Shown one piece after another: positions 1 to 13,977 of a stretch of 39,616 bases of DNA (positions are counted from its first letter, which is position 1; each line of letters opens with the position of its first letter). The DNA is taken from positions 1 to 39,616 of the forward strand of contig JASJQH010000041.1 in NCBI GenBank assembly GCA_040143965.1, in the 5' to 3' direction. The translations under genes were made by a program, and so were the position numbers. Under the pieces are notes generated by a model. That model had not been told where the DNA came from, ran no database searches, and was given only the letters and a program-made list of their open reading frames with translations. The stretch comes from Basidiobolus ranarum (lineage: Eukaryota > Basidiobolomycota > Basidiobolomycetes > Basidiobolales).

Positions 1-1236
1 TCCGAGGATGGTTTAGAGGAAGCTGTAGTAGAACAGTTGGGAAGATACACTACAGTTGATCTAAAATCTTTAACTCCGGCTGAGTTCACTTCGACAAAAC
101 GTGAGGAGCTTGCTAACGATGTCGAGATGGATGATGTTGAAGTTAATCATCAACGTATAGAAGAGATCAATGACGAAGAGCTTACTGCTAAGGAAGATGA
201 AATAGCGCCGTTGGAGGAATGTAGTTTGGAAACACCTGTAAAGAAATTCAAGAAGGCTGACCCCAAACTGTTCGAAATGAAAATCAGTAGCCAAGCCTCT
301 GGTCGTAGTATTCCAGCCAACTTTACCTTGACCAACATTATTACTTTGGGTAAAAGAAGACAGGATGTAGATGAAGCTAAGGAAGTAACCAGTCTACCTT
401 TCCTTAAACTTGGGGATACGATCATATGCGAATGGGAGCGTGAAGTTGCAGATTATGTATTTGATAATGCCAAGAATGAGATGGATACTGATGATAATAG
501 GCGTGGACTCTGGAGTACATTCGAAATATTCCAAGACCCTAATGAAAGTCCAATCGAAAAGTCACAAGAGAAAAAAGACATCACTCTTGATGATTGTTTA
601 GAAGAGTTTGTAAAGGAAGAGCAACTGGGTGAGGATGATCCTTGGTATTGTCCCAACTGTAAGAAACATCAGCAGGCTTTGAAGAAGTTTGATCTGTGGC
701 GGTTGCCCGATTTTTTGGTGGTTCACTTGAAGCGTTTTTCACATACGCGTAGCTGGCGTAACAAAATTGATGTCCTTGTAGATTTCCCGGTCAGTGACCT
801 TGACCTGTCGCCTCGAGTGTTAAGCGAGAGTAGTGAGACAAATGGTATGGTGTACGACCTATATGCCATTTCAAATCACTACGGTGGTCTAGGTGGCGGC
901 CATTACACTGCGTATGCTTATAACTATGAAGAGGAGCGGGGGTACCATTATGACGATTCTATGGTTGAGCCAGTAGATGTAGAATCCATCAAAACCACCG
1001 CAGCATACCTTCTTTTTTACAAACGCAGGGGTGCTGAAATTCACCTTCCTGATCTTTCTAAAATTGAGCAGCAAAAGGAGCAACTACCAGCTAATGGTCA
1101 TACCGACCAAATGCAGCTTACACCATTTAACCCTAGCCTTGGGAATTCAGACCATATCGAGTATAGTGATGAGGAGTTAGACAAGGATATGGAAATATCT
1201 ATGTCGGATAGTAGATCAAGTCCTGATTTTATGTAA
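1..1236 (+). CDS. UBP12: Ubiquitin carboxyl-terminal hydrolase, Ubp12/USP15 type (3' part)
   Basis: Cysteine protease that removes ubiquitin from proteins. The frame is open from base 1 to the TAA at 1234-1236, so the 5' end, including the catalytic Cys box, lies outside the window. No start codon should be assigned here. Visible parts are an acidic linker (about residues 25-80), a conserved core starting at LDDCLEEFVKEEQL, a zinc-ribbon CPNC, DLWRLPDFLVVHLKRFSHTR, and the His box SNHYGGLGGGHYTAY with the catalytic His. YHYDDSMVEPV follows, holding the third catalytic-triad position, and then AAYLLFYKRR. These blocks match the Ubp12/USP4/USP15 branch better than other USPs. The tail is acidic and Ser-rich. 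The gene runs convergently into the Osh1-type gene. No intron is visible in the part present. Confidence 0.93.
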   Translation, partial: SEDGLEEAVVEQLGRYTTVDLKSLTPAEFTSTKREELANDVEMDDVEVNHQRIEEINDEELTAKEDEIAPLEECSLETPVKKFKKADPKLFEMKISSQASGRSIPANFTLTNIITLGKRRQDVDEAKEVTSLPFLKLGDTIICEWEREVADYVFDNAKNEMDTDDNRRGLWSTFEIFQDPNESPIEKSQEKKDITLDDCLEEFVKEEQLGEDDPWYCPNCKKHQQALKKFDLWRLPDFLVVHLKRFSHTRSWRNKIDVLVDFPVSDLDLSPRVLSESSETNGMVYDLYAISNHYGGLGGGHYTAYAYNYEEERGYHYDDSMVEPVDVESIKTTAAYLLFYKRRGAEIHLPDLSKIEQQKEQLPANGHTDQMQLTPFNPSLGNSDHIEYSDEELDKDMEISMSDSRSSPDFM

Positions 1237-1596
1237 TTTCTTGTACGTAAAATCCACAACAAGGGAAACTATTGTCACCACCAAGTTCTATTTATCAGCA
1301 CCTTATGACTATAATATTTTGCCAAAATCTCTGTACTAATCATATATAAAAATATATTAAAGACTTATTCAACCTTCACTTGCTATACTTTGTTATATTA
1401 GTAGCCTGAAATCACATCATGACGTTGAGAGAGCAACTAGAGAAGAGATTCAAAAAAAATCATTAACTTTTATTATGTTAAGGGCTGGGATTCGAAGACA
1501 TATGTCTAGCATTAGTTTAGTTTAGTTCTATACCAATTGTTTACGTTCCAGGCAGATCAACAAAAAACAAAACAAATATCCATGTTGGTAGAATGG
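1237..1596. other. Convergent 3' intergenic region
   Basis: About 360 bp between the stop codons of two convergent genes. It is AT-rich and holds AATATA/ATATAAA-like stretches around 1345-1360 that could serve 3'-end processing on the plus strand. No ORF or RNA gene is recognised. Confidence 0.6.
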
Positions 1597-4500
1597 TTAT
1601 TCATCAGAGGCCAAATTGCCAGCATTTCTTTCTATCCAATAGTCATTGGTAAATCTCCAAATCCTCGATCTTGTATCGCGATCTTGATCCTCAATAAACC
1701 ACCTTGGATGCCACTTCGATTCATTCGGCATTGGCCGTTTTTCAAGTTTTTGATTTTCCAATCTGCTTTTTTCAATCTGCCCATTTTCAAAGTACCTTAT
1801 ATCTTGTCGTAATCTAGAATCGGTATCGGGTAAATAAGGAATTAGTCCAATCGCGAGTTCATTTAAAGATATCATAAACTGGGAGATTAAGCTTTGATGA
1901 CTCTCATTTCGCCAGAGTAACGTCACAGGTGTACTGGTCGACGGTATGGTGCAGGGACAAATATCACTGGGAAAGTCACTTAAGGGATATTGATTTAAAG
2001 GCTTGATGTCTTCATCGAGGTCGATATTTGGAATCATTTTTCTAACCATTAGAAATTCGTTCCATTTCCCGTACATCTCCCACGTTATCTTACTGTCACT
2101 TGATGCAACATAGCCTTCAACGATGTTTAATTCCTCGTCTTCTAGAGAACGAGGTTTAAACGTCAGCAAGCACATTTCATTGGTGGTATGGTTCTTGATT
2201 ATCATCTCTCCATAATTCTCAACTTCCACGGAGCCCATGATAAGGTTATGAATTTTTGTTGTCACTCGGTTCCAGCTGTAGTGCTCTTCTTTCTTGGTTT
2301 TCGTTTGATGCTCTGCATCATCGTGATAAGAAGGAAGCTTTAAATATAGGTGACTAATACCTTCAGCCGAGACATCGACTGATTTTCCTCGGAATTTGCT
2401 CTTCAACTCCAGTTCTGAAAATATCCTGTAGTTCGCCGATTCGCAATGACTGGCACTAATGGGCTTTTCAACAAGAGATTGGTCAATATGTTTGATATTC
2501 TTAGAATAAGGGGTCTCAATCTACTTACTGGATTTGTACAGACTTGCTCCGACATGTACCGGTATCCTTTATCTCGGTTTACATATTCGAAGGTTTCGCC
2601 CTGGGAGAAATGTTGTAAGTATATCTAGCTTCAGAATGAAGTACTGGTTTCTTACTTACTAATAATGAATTGAAAGGCTTCCGAAACCGTTTATGAGTGC
2701 TTGCATAACTACTCATAGCAAATACTGTCACCCAAAGCAGGCGTTCAGTTGAGTCAACGTGTTTAACGGCAGTATCAAGTAGCTCACTGTATTCCATTTG
2801 TTCAGAGAATCTTTGTAGCGTTGAAAGAGGTTCGTGTAGCTGAATAGGAAAGTTTATCCTATGTAAGTCTTTTCCCATAGATCCTTTCATCACGGTCCAC
2901 AGCGAGACCTCTTGAATATGATAAACGGGGATCGATAGTATCTGTCGAAATTGTGCTGGATACCCACTACTTGACCGTAGTATATAATGGTTGGGGTTGT
3001 GGTTGAAATCCTGTAGTGCTTTTATCATCTCGCTGGTCAGTCCAGAGTCGGAGGCATCATAGTATTCCTCTTCAACATCACACGAAGGCTCAGGGTTAAC
3101 TCTGTATTCTACATTGCTTGCTTTTTTCATTACATCATGGCCGCCTGAGTTCTTAAATACCGACTGTAGTTGTTGGTTTTCGTCAGCTAAGGCTTTAAAA
3201 CTTTCGGTCCATAAATCTAACTGCCGAACCTCTCGACGATATTTTTTGGACCAATAAATCTCCCTTTCTGAAGCCATTCTTATTACATCGCTGATGTGCT
3301 TTCTAATCATCTTGAAAGAATTTCTCAACCAAACCTCCGTCTCCTTGTCCATCTCACAGTTTCTATACACTTTCTCCGTTTTATCGCGATGTCTTTCCCA
3401 TTCATTAAATACACTGGAGACAGAGCAATGATATTCCTCTGTGGTCGGTAGATCCAACTCCTCATCTGATGAATAGGAATAAGTAGATTCTTGAGTGGAA
3501 ATAGAGGATGCTCTATGACTCTGTTCTCGCACGCTACCAGTGGATGATGACTCCGATGCTTCTGGAGTACTAGATGAGCTACTCTCAGTACGTATGTCTC
3601 TCCTAACATCAGGGATTTTATCAAGGTTTTTCTTTGCACTTGCTTCCTCGAATTTTTGCTTAGATTTTGTCAATGCTAGTACCCATCTCTTTACTTCCAT
3701 CGCATGGTCAGCTCGTAAACGATATTTGGCTGTACCAGGGCCGACAATATCAAACCTGGTAAGATCATTCGGATCTATCCAAATTCGAGCATATCGAAGG
3801 TTGATGGCCCCTCTACAGGAGTTCTCGGCTTCATGACGGCTTTTATAGTAAGACAGAACTCCTAAAGAACTAAAAGCATTAGTAACATATATTATATTTT
3901 ATAGTCTAGTGAGCAGTCACCATTCTCTAGAATAAACCAGCGTCGCTTATATCCAGTAGTGAAACTCATCCATTTCATCAAAGTACCAGAGAGTCGAGGT
4001 TGGTGCTCAGACATATGGAGGCTTGGATCGTTTGGCACTAGAAATATTTGTAGTTCCATTTAGTATGAGGAATCATGGCAACAAAAGGAGGTAATTGGAT
4101 TATTGTACCTTCTTTTAAAACCCCTTTTACTCTATCACTTCTAGCGACATCAATTGGTAACTTTCCCATTCGATCTCTGGCAAATACATCAGCGCCTCGC
4201 TTCAATAACCAAATCACCAGTTCTACGTTTCCCAACCTGGCTGCTTCGTGTAGAGCAGTCGAACCAGTTCTGGGATCTTGAATGTTTAAATCCATTAGGT
4301 TTCGCGTACGATTGTTTTCGTAAAGTTTTGCTAGCCCAGCGAAATCCAATCTTCCTACATACTCAGCCACTCGTTGATTAATATATCTAACAAACTCTTG
4401 CCTGTTTTCTGCGGAAATCAAGGAGTTCCGGAACAATTAAAATATAGGAAAAGTAAGTAAATTGGCATAATTATTTTTTAAATCAAGGAAAATACCTTCG

Positions 4501-5022
4501 ATATATTGAATGATCTCTGAAGAATTGGACAGGTCAATCGCCTGAAATCCATCCTTATTTAGGTATGTGTCGTCTATGTCTGAATAGTTCATGAGTAATC
4601 TCACAATGTCTGATCGGCCAGATTTGGTAGCTAAATGTAGTGGAGTATTGCCATTTTGATCAGGTTGGTTTATATTCAGATTAAATTCCTCATTCAACAA
4701 AAATTCAATCATCGAGTATCCACTGCTCCCAATCGCTAGATGAATAGGGTATATTTTGTCTAAGCCACCTTCATTTCCACATGATTTCAATACCTTAGCC
4801 ACTCTCCCTCGATCTCCTGTGATAAATATTTATTCCAGTGCCATTTCAAACGAAAGTGCATAATAATTTACCTTCGCGTAATGCCTCCAACAATTGAAAG
4901 GTGAGAATTGCATCATTGATATCTGGGACTTTCACACCAGCTGCTTCTGTAGAGATATCTGGATAGATGGACTGATTTTCTTCATGTCCTAGCCTTGTTG
5001 GATGTTTTAGCCTCGTAGACAT
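1597..5022 (-). CDS. OSH1: Oxysterol-binding protein, Osh1/Osh2 type (ankyrin-PH-FFAT-ORD)
   Basis: Lipid-transfer protein expected at ER contact sites with Golgi or plasma membrane. Seven exons inferred: 5022-4872, 4816-4496, 4408-4109, 4037-3921, 3861-2660, 2600-2529, 2463-1597 (3030 nt, 1009 aa). Ankyrin repeats fill residues about 40-255 (NGNTPLHLATKSGR; GSTALHEAARLGNVELV). A PH domain follows at about 272-350 (GTLMKWMSFTTGYKRRWF ... LRADHAMEVKRW), then a Ser-rich linker and an FFAT-like motif EYYDASD (3067-3047) for VAP binding. The ORD covers about 600-950, with KPFNSLLGETFEYVNRDKGY, NRVTTKIHNLIMG and NHTT. The C-terminal RLRQDIRYFENGQ and RWF are kept. Odd: the family signature EQVSHHPP reads EQVCTNPP (2549-2529 joined to 2463), so both PI4P-binding histidines are absent. 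The first ATG after the last upstream stop is chosen as start, but coding could extend upstream (see findings). Confidence 0.92.
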
Positions 5023-7291
5023 TTTAACTCCAGACACTCCTCTGAGGAACTGTGGGCTAGTTGGTAGCTCGTGATGTCAGACTAAGTTTTTGATTCTGTA
5101 CTACCTTCAGGAATTCCTGCGGGTAAGATCCACTTCCAATATGATACACGAAATGAAGTTATACAAGGCGGTGTATCCAAAATCAACCACAAAAATACTA
5201 TTGAGAGAAAGTAGAGGTGTATCCTTTTCTGTAAAGATCTCACAGAGGTATCGACGGTGAATTAAAGGGAAAGGTAAGTCAAATATTTGAAACAAGTGTC
5301 CGAACCACTTCTTAAGATGATGCCGAAATCTCAGGAGATGATTTTACAAATAGCATGCTGCTACCTTCCTACATAAAAATTTGCAATCAATAACATTGAT
5401 GTAAATTAAAATCATGTTAAATCTTATATTTTCCAAATATGTATTGTCCCACGTATTGCAAATTACTCCGCGAACTTAGATCCATATAAGGGGTGGAGCC
5501 CTGACTATTTTAGAGTTGTACCTTACCCTTTCGGAAGCAAATTGTAGCCACTTGTGTACTTAGATTAAGCTCTCTCATGCTTCATCCCAATCATTATCTC
5601 CTCCCTTACCCTAGGTTTTAATTCCCGTCTAATGAGTCAATCAGAAATCGCTCGACATCCCCATGCTAACAGGAGATAACACATCAGGAACCCTATTGAA
5701 TACCCCTCTATCAGTTAACCACATGCCTATTGAGGCTTAGATATATTCAGATAACTTTCATTACACTATCCTGCTTCGAAGTGTGGAGTATAATATCAGA
5801 TATATTTTCAAATGCTTTTTTCATTTACTGTAACAAATAATACATACCAGGAACTAAAACATACGTGCAGCCCAATATCCTTCACGAGATGGAAATTATC
5901 AGCTTTCATCCATAAAACTCCACACGTAACAAAGAATAAAAGGATAGTAAAATCACTTTACCAACCTTCTTTTTCTCTTTCATACAACATAAAATTAATT
6001 ATCAGGTGGAGAGCATCCAAAAGCAAGTCCTTACGTTTAATGGTGCCAATAAGATGTGGCACTATATTCCGGATTACAGCGCCTATCTGTAAACCATTTA
6101 TTATCTCTACATGAATACTCCAATATCTAACACAAACATGTTTATTATTCACCGTGCTATGAGTAATATAAAGCAGATTTCTTGAGTTAACCAGAAATGG
6201 GGGCATTGGCGATACACTGTATGGGTACAAGGATTCCTCAAAACTACAGGTTTTGTTCTTGTATTGCCATTGTTACTGACACATAAGAATTTAAAATAAA
6301 ATATTTACAATACTGGATTATACCTTGATGTACCTGTGACCCTTTGCTAAAGCAATTGCACATTACAGCGGACTCCACTTCGTCTGAGCGTAAATTAAAT
6401 CCACTATTAAACCAGGGGCGCTGCTCAGTAAATTATACCTATTACGACCATCGGAAAGTAACTCACTAAAAAGCACAAGAATTGAATCTACTCCGTTTCA
6501 TACAAACAAGGCGAAGTGATGCAATGTATCTAACTTCAGTGCTTGATAGAATTCCATTTGTTGTAACGATTGAAGGCTCTTACCGTTCTAGATGTTTTAT
6601 AATTTGTTAAAATGGATTTCAATAAATTTTAATGAAACGTTGAAGCAATTATTCAATGAAGATGAAATGAGACATGCTAGTAAATTAATATTATTGGATT
6701 GGATGTATATATTTACGGTTAAATCCAGTAAAGATAGCCAAGGATGATTCCAGCGAGTCAAAGTTGATGATTGCTTAGGTTTAGTTTAATGATATGAGTG
6801 ACCGTACACCCCACCTCTTGCTTGAAGCATGAGTAACCTACTCAAGTGTTTAAATGTCGAAGATCTTCAACGGACAAGCTAGATGTGTACATGTCATTAA
6901 CATAAACATTACATCTTAACACTTGGTATACGTCATCTAATGTGAGTCAAGATACCATTTGTGGTAAATAAGACATATGATCTGTACTATTTATAGACTA
7001 AATCGTAGTGTAGTTTAGAGCTGGGTGAATACTGTGACTGTCTAATTCATATAATTCGGTGTAATCAACTCAGATTTGATATCTAGAACTTAAGCGCTAT
7101 CAGTTAAAAATAGGTTTTTACTGTTTGGTAAAGAACGCAACGAATTAAGCAAAGAAACCATTGTTGAGGTTGTGCATGACTTCAATCACAACCTCCGAGC
7201 ACAACAGATGATAAAATTCAAATCATACAAGTTATACAGATTTGTTGAGGCATTCAGTATTTCAATAATAAGCATTTAGATGTGTTCACAT
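5023..7291. other. Intergenic, AT-rich, no clear gene
   Basis: About 2.3 kb without a gene I can support. At 5107-5310 (minus) there is a protein-like open stretch that might be an upstream exon of the Osh1-type gene. Overlapping short ORFs at 5812-6230 exist on both strands, but neither resembles a family I know. Divergence from the neighbours and the many stops suggest non-coding DNA. Confidence 0.5.
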
Positions 7292-7741
7292 CTAGTAGGT
7301 TGCCCCATCTGCTGCAATGGTACCCAAGCAACAGCATTCGGCACATTGGACAGCACCACAACAAGCAAGAGTGTAGCAAGGACAACATAAAGGATTCTGG
7401 AAAGCACCACGACAACACCACCAAGTCAAAGCGAAGCAAATAATAATAAATAGAGCTATGGCAATACCAATTACAATCCAATGATACCCATGCCGTGTGA
7501 AGTTATTTTGCCGTTTCAAGAGGTGACTATGACTCTGATCTGTATCTTCAATTCCACCAGAGCTAACAAAAAGGAGGATTAAGAATAGCGCACTGAAAGC
7601 TCCCGCTATTAATTTTCTTCGGTGGCTGTCAAAAAAATTACATCCCACACGAGATTTGTGCTTGCAAGAAGGAGGAGTATGAATATCAATTTTAGTGGCG
7701 TCCGGTAGCTTAACAGGCTTATAAGAGATTGTTGAATCCAT
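7292..7741 (-). CDS. Small two-helix membrane protein with Cys-rich tail, unknown
   Basis: A 149-aa intronless ORF of unknown function. The N-terminal 44 residues are hydrophilic with two cysteines and a basic run before helix 1 (LIAGAFSALFLILLFVSS, about 45-62). A polar loop with a KR pair follows, then helix 2 (WIVIGIAIALFIIICFALTW, about 88-107). The last 40 residues carry eleven cysteines in about 31 positions (WCC, LCCPC, ACC, QC, ECCC). Such Cys-rich juxtamembrane tails are typical palmitoylation or metal-binding candidates, and both are inference. The ATG at 7741 is the first in frame, and a TATA-like TATAAAAC lies about 85 bp upstream. No family is recognised. The coherent hydropathy pattern argues for a real gene. 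Confidence 0.72.
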   Translation of the reverse strand: MDSTISYKPVKLPDATKIDIHTPPSCKHKSRVGCNFFDSHRRKLIAGAFSALFLILLFVSSGGIEDTDQSHSHLLKRQNNFTRHGYHWIVIGIAIALFIIICFALTWWCCRGAFQNPLCCPCYTLACCGAVQCAECCCLGTIAADGATY

Positions 7742-8082
7742 ATCAGCTACTCAAGAGATTCAAGATACTAGAGGAAGAATTGGTAAAGCAAGAAAAGTTG
7801 TTAGTGATAGGAAGATGTGTGCCAGTTTTATATCACAAGATTGAATATTATGTTTTTATGATGTAACATACATATTCCAACGTCATAAGATGAAATTACC
7901 AAATAAGGAAATATATATTTTTACTTGATACAATCATGAAGCTCTAATCATTCGGCTCTGTAATATATGGATTACAAAAGGCATAATGTGTGTTTATTGT
8001 GCATCTCATTATTGAACAAAAAACCACACGAAACAGGTACTTTTTTTGAGAATCTAATTTGGGAGGCTAAAGTAGTTGGTGA
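7742..8082. other. Spacer between Cys-rich gene promoter and cullin 3' end
   Basis: About 340 bp holding the presumed promoter of the minus-strand membrane-protein gene and the 3' untranslated region of cullin-1. Apart from the TATA-like element at 7825-7832, I see no conserved structure. Confidence 0.5.
7825..7832 (-). promoter_or_regulatory. TATA box candidate for the Cys-rich membrane protein
   Basis: TATAAAAC on the minus strand, 84 bp upstream of the ATG at 7741. The spacing suits a TATA element with a short leader. Sequence match only. Confidence 0.4.
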
Positions 8083-11393
<3,311 letters not shown>

Positions 11394-12070
11394 CTTTGCG
11401 AGTTTGAGTTATTTAGAAGAAAACAATAAGCTGTTGGTAGCGTAATCAATAAATAAATTCAAAGCTACTCTTCACTTGTTGGTTATTACCTTCGTCTTTG
11501 GTATTTTCCCTATGTAAACTGGCTTAGATAGTTAAAACTTGACCTATGAGATATCAAACAATTTGATATCCTAATTTATTCCTTTCAGCTGATCGTTTCA
11601 GGAGTGATATATTGACATAAATAAAATTTATCATCATACTAGCTTATCATGCATATTTGTTCTCTTCTCATAATCCAGCCTATTTAATGTTGGATAAAAT
11701 TTTACTTAATACAACATAAACATACTAAGCTTTAACTCGATCTGAGAAAATCTTAGAAACAAGATTTCTGAAAATTGACTTGGCATATTTGGAATCGATT
11801 AGAGTGATAATAAGAGAGCAAGAAGATCACTACCGTGCAACATGAAGCATGTGCCTGAAAAATTGAATGCGCGTAATTAAACTTAAATTACTCTTACATC
11901 CACTTCAACTCTTTGGCTAACCTTACAATACTCCATAAGTTGTAGCCGAATATTATATCTCGCATTTGAAAACAGGAGTATCGCTTAGAGATAACATCTC
12001 CCTGCCTTCTGAAGCCTCAGATTTACTATTTAATTATCATTTTCAATGAATTTATTACTACCGATGCTAC
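11394..12070. other. Cullin-1 upstream region
   Basis: About 680 bp of AT-rich sequence upstream of the cullin ATG, ending at the inverted duplication. It presumably holds the cullin promoter. No TATA box at a convincing distance and no ORF is seen. Confidence 0.45.
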
Positions 12071-12261
12071 TTGTAGCCCATGTTCCTATACTACTACTAC
12101 ATCTAGATATCTAATTATTCACACGCTACACAATCATATTCATTATTTATCTTCTGGATATTTCATTAGTGCCGCGGAATGAAGATCTCACAATTGTAGT
12201 GAAAATACATGTATATATTGGAAGTGTGAGGCATGTATCTAGGATTTTAAGAAATGAAGTT
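12071..12261 (+). repeat. Left arm of a ~190-bp inverted duplication
   Basis: This stretch, from near GCTACTTGTAGCCCATG to the base before an LTR, reappears as its reverse complement at 13387-13578. By eye the arms agree at roughly 94-95%. Both arms abut the 5' end of an LTR of the same family, so LTR plus flank were copied together. The content is non-coding. Origin by inverted segmental duplication is inference. Confidence 0.8.
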
Positions 12262-12600
12262 TGTTGAAATTAGCATTGACTAAGCACCTATATAGTCATA
12301 TATAGCTTAGTATTTAGCTATCTTATACTTCACTAAGATATTGCCCATTATTCTCAAAAGGAACTTAGAATATTTTTACCAACTTGGAAGTTCTCAGATA
12401 TATAGATTTTTCAAACTTGTGCTAGAAGCCGCAAACTTTGCACACATGTTCCTGGGATCTTTCTTAGCACACTCTACATGTGAGTTTGCTTACATCTTGA
12501 CAAAAGTATAAATGCCAATACTCCATAAATCAATAAGTGAAAACCACCTATTTCTCTAATTCTCCAAACCACTTCCAACAGGCTCCCAAATACTTTAACA
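12262..12600 (+). mobile_element. Solo LTR fossil (339 bp), LTR family A
   Basis: Begins TGTTGAAATTAGC and ends CTTTAACA. It is flanked by a perfect 5-bp direct repeat AAGTT (12257-12261 and 12601-12605), the mark of integrase-type insertion. Inside are a TATA-like CTATATAG near the 5' end and an AATAAATCAATAAG poly(A)-like signal about 70 bp before the 3' end. TGTTG...CA ends and 5-bp duplications fit Ty1/Copia-type LTRs, but with no internal region here the superfamily is uncertain. It is a remnant left by LTR-LTR recombination. By-eye identity to sister copies is about 85-90%, so it is not recent. Confidence 0.88.
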
Positions 12601-12886
12601 AAGTTAAGGTGAGTTTGAGAGATCTATGAACTAATTCATTCTTGAGAAAAAAAAATGGGGCCATGCTCAGATTATCTGAAACCATCAATTTTGGAGTGTA
12701 GTGGAACTACTAAAAAATTTCAAGTTCAACTTTGCTAATTCTTGAACTAACAAATATCCAAGATATATGCTTCAATTACAAACTATGTGCAACTTGATAT
12801 AATAAAAGAAATAACTAAGTATATAAAGATAAAAATAAAATAAAATTATCAAAGTAGTCTGAATCAATATGTTCACACATAATTAT

Positions 12887-13386
12887 TGCTGAAGTATTTT
12901 TGGAGTTGTTGGAAGTGTTAATGGAAACTAGAGGAATTGGTGGTTTTCACTTATTGATTTATTGAGTAGAAATTTGGCTTTGGAATTTTGTCAAGGGGTA
13001 AGCAAATAAGCATGCAAAATATGGCAAGGAAGGTCTTATAAACATGTCTGAGAAGCTTGGGGCTTCTAGCAAAAGTTTGAAAAAGCTATATATCTGAGAC
13101 CTTATAAGTTGGTAGAAATATATATAAGATAATATTAGTATATAGGTATAGATAACTTGTGCTAGGAGCCCCGAGCATTGCACACAGGCTCCTGAAGCCT
13201 CCTCTAAAACATTCTACAAGCTGTTTTGTTTACATCTTGACAAAATTCTAAAGCCCAACTTTCAACTGAATAAATCAATTAGTGAAAACTACCAATTTTT
13301 CTAGTTCTCCAAACCACTTCCAACAGGCTCCCAAAATACTTCAACATATATGACTATATAGGTGCTTAGACAAAGCTAATTTCAAC
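12887..13386 (-). mobile_element. Minus-strand LTR family A remnant, interrupted by a plus-strand piece
   Basis: A minus-oriented copy of the same LTR family runs from about 12887 to 13137, and its 5' terminus follows at 13347-13386. Between them sits a plus-oriented 3' fragment of another copy (about 13138-13346, ending in TTCAACA). The right side is followed by AACTT, the complement of the duplication flanking the copy at 12262, and then by the second arm of the inverted duplication. This is a rearranged fossil cluster. The exact joints are approximate. Confidence 0.7.
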
Positions 13387-13578
13387 AAACTTCATTTCTT
13401 AAAATCTTAGATACATGCCTCACACTTCCTATATATATATGTATTTCTCTACAATCATGAGATCTTCATTCCATGGCACTAATGAAATATCCAGATGATA
13501 GATAATGAATATGATTGTGTAGTGTGTGAATAATTAGATATCTAGATGTAGTAGTAGTATAGGAACATGGGCTACAAG
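13387..13578 (-). repeat. Right arm of the ~190-bp inverted duplication
   Basis: Reverse complement of 12071-12261 at about 94-95% identity by eye, starting directly after the LTR terminus at 13386. See the left arm. Confidence 0.8.
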
Positions 13579-13879
13579 TTTCAGCAATAATTAGGATATA
13601 ATTTGTATTTACAAACAACTTGTGATACTATTTTAGTAGCTGTATTCTTAAGAGAATATGGCTACTTATGTAGCAGAGAAATAAATCAATTGTTGAGATA
13701 CTTTAGAGCTTGTGTAGTATGATATAATAGGTAAATGGAGGTAACAAGGCATACTGGTTATATAGATATAGAGATATTCAAAGTATAGGGCTTATAGACA
13801 AATTGTTTTCTTGTTTCTGATATATATTAATCATAACTAAAGAAAACTAAGATGTTGAGAAAGGCTAGTTCTCCAAGAG
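13579..13879. other. Non-coding spacer with a small hairpin
   Basis: AT-rich spacer. At 13635-13666 it holds an imperfect palindrome: AGTAGC and TATTCT pair with AGAATA and GCTACT around a TAAG loop, with a TG/TG mismatch. It could be a fragment of another repeat. No gene is seen. Confidence 0.45.
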
Positions 13880-13977
13880 TATAAATGTCAACTTGGACCC
13901 AATAAATCAGTAGGTTAAAACAACCTATTCTTCTAGTTCTCCAAATCACTTCCAACAACTTTCAAAGTACTTCAACA
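13880..13977 (+). mobile_element. 3' fragment of LTR family A
   Basis: About 98 bp matching the last third of the LTR family: TATAAATGTCAACTT, the AATAAATCAGTAGG signal, the CCAAATCACTTCCAACA block and a TTCAACA end. It is a truncated fossil with no target duplication. Confidence 0.7.

Noticed and set aside
1470-1500. tRNA-like GGGATTCGAAGAC
   Set aside because: A T-loop-like string only. No acceptor stem, D-arm or anticodon arm can be folded around it.
5812-6230. Overlapping ORFs on both strands
   Set aside because: They shadow each other and neither shows a motif.
12242-12262. Reading the flank as a polypurine tract of a 3' LTR
   Set aside because: The perfect AAGTT repeat on both sides of the LTR fits a solo LTR better. 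The shared flank is explained by inverted duplication. Kept as an alternative in the finding.
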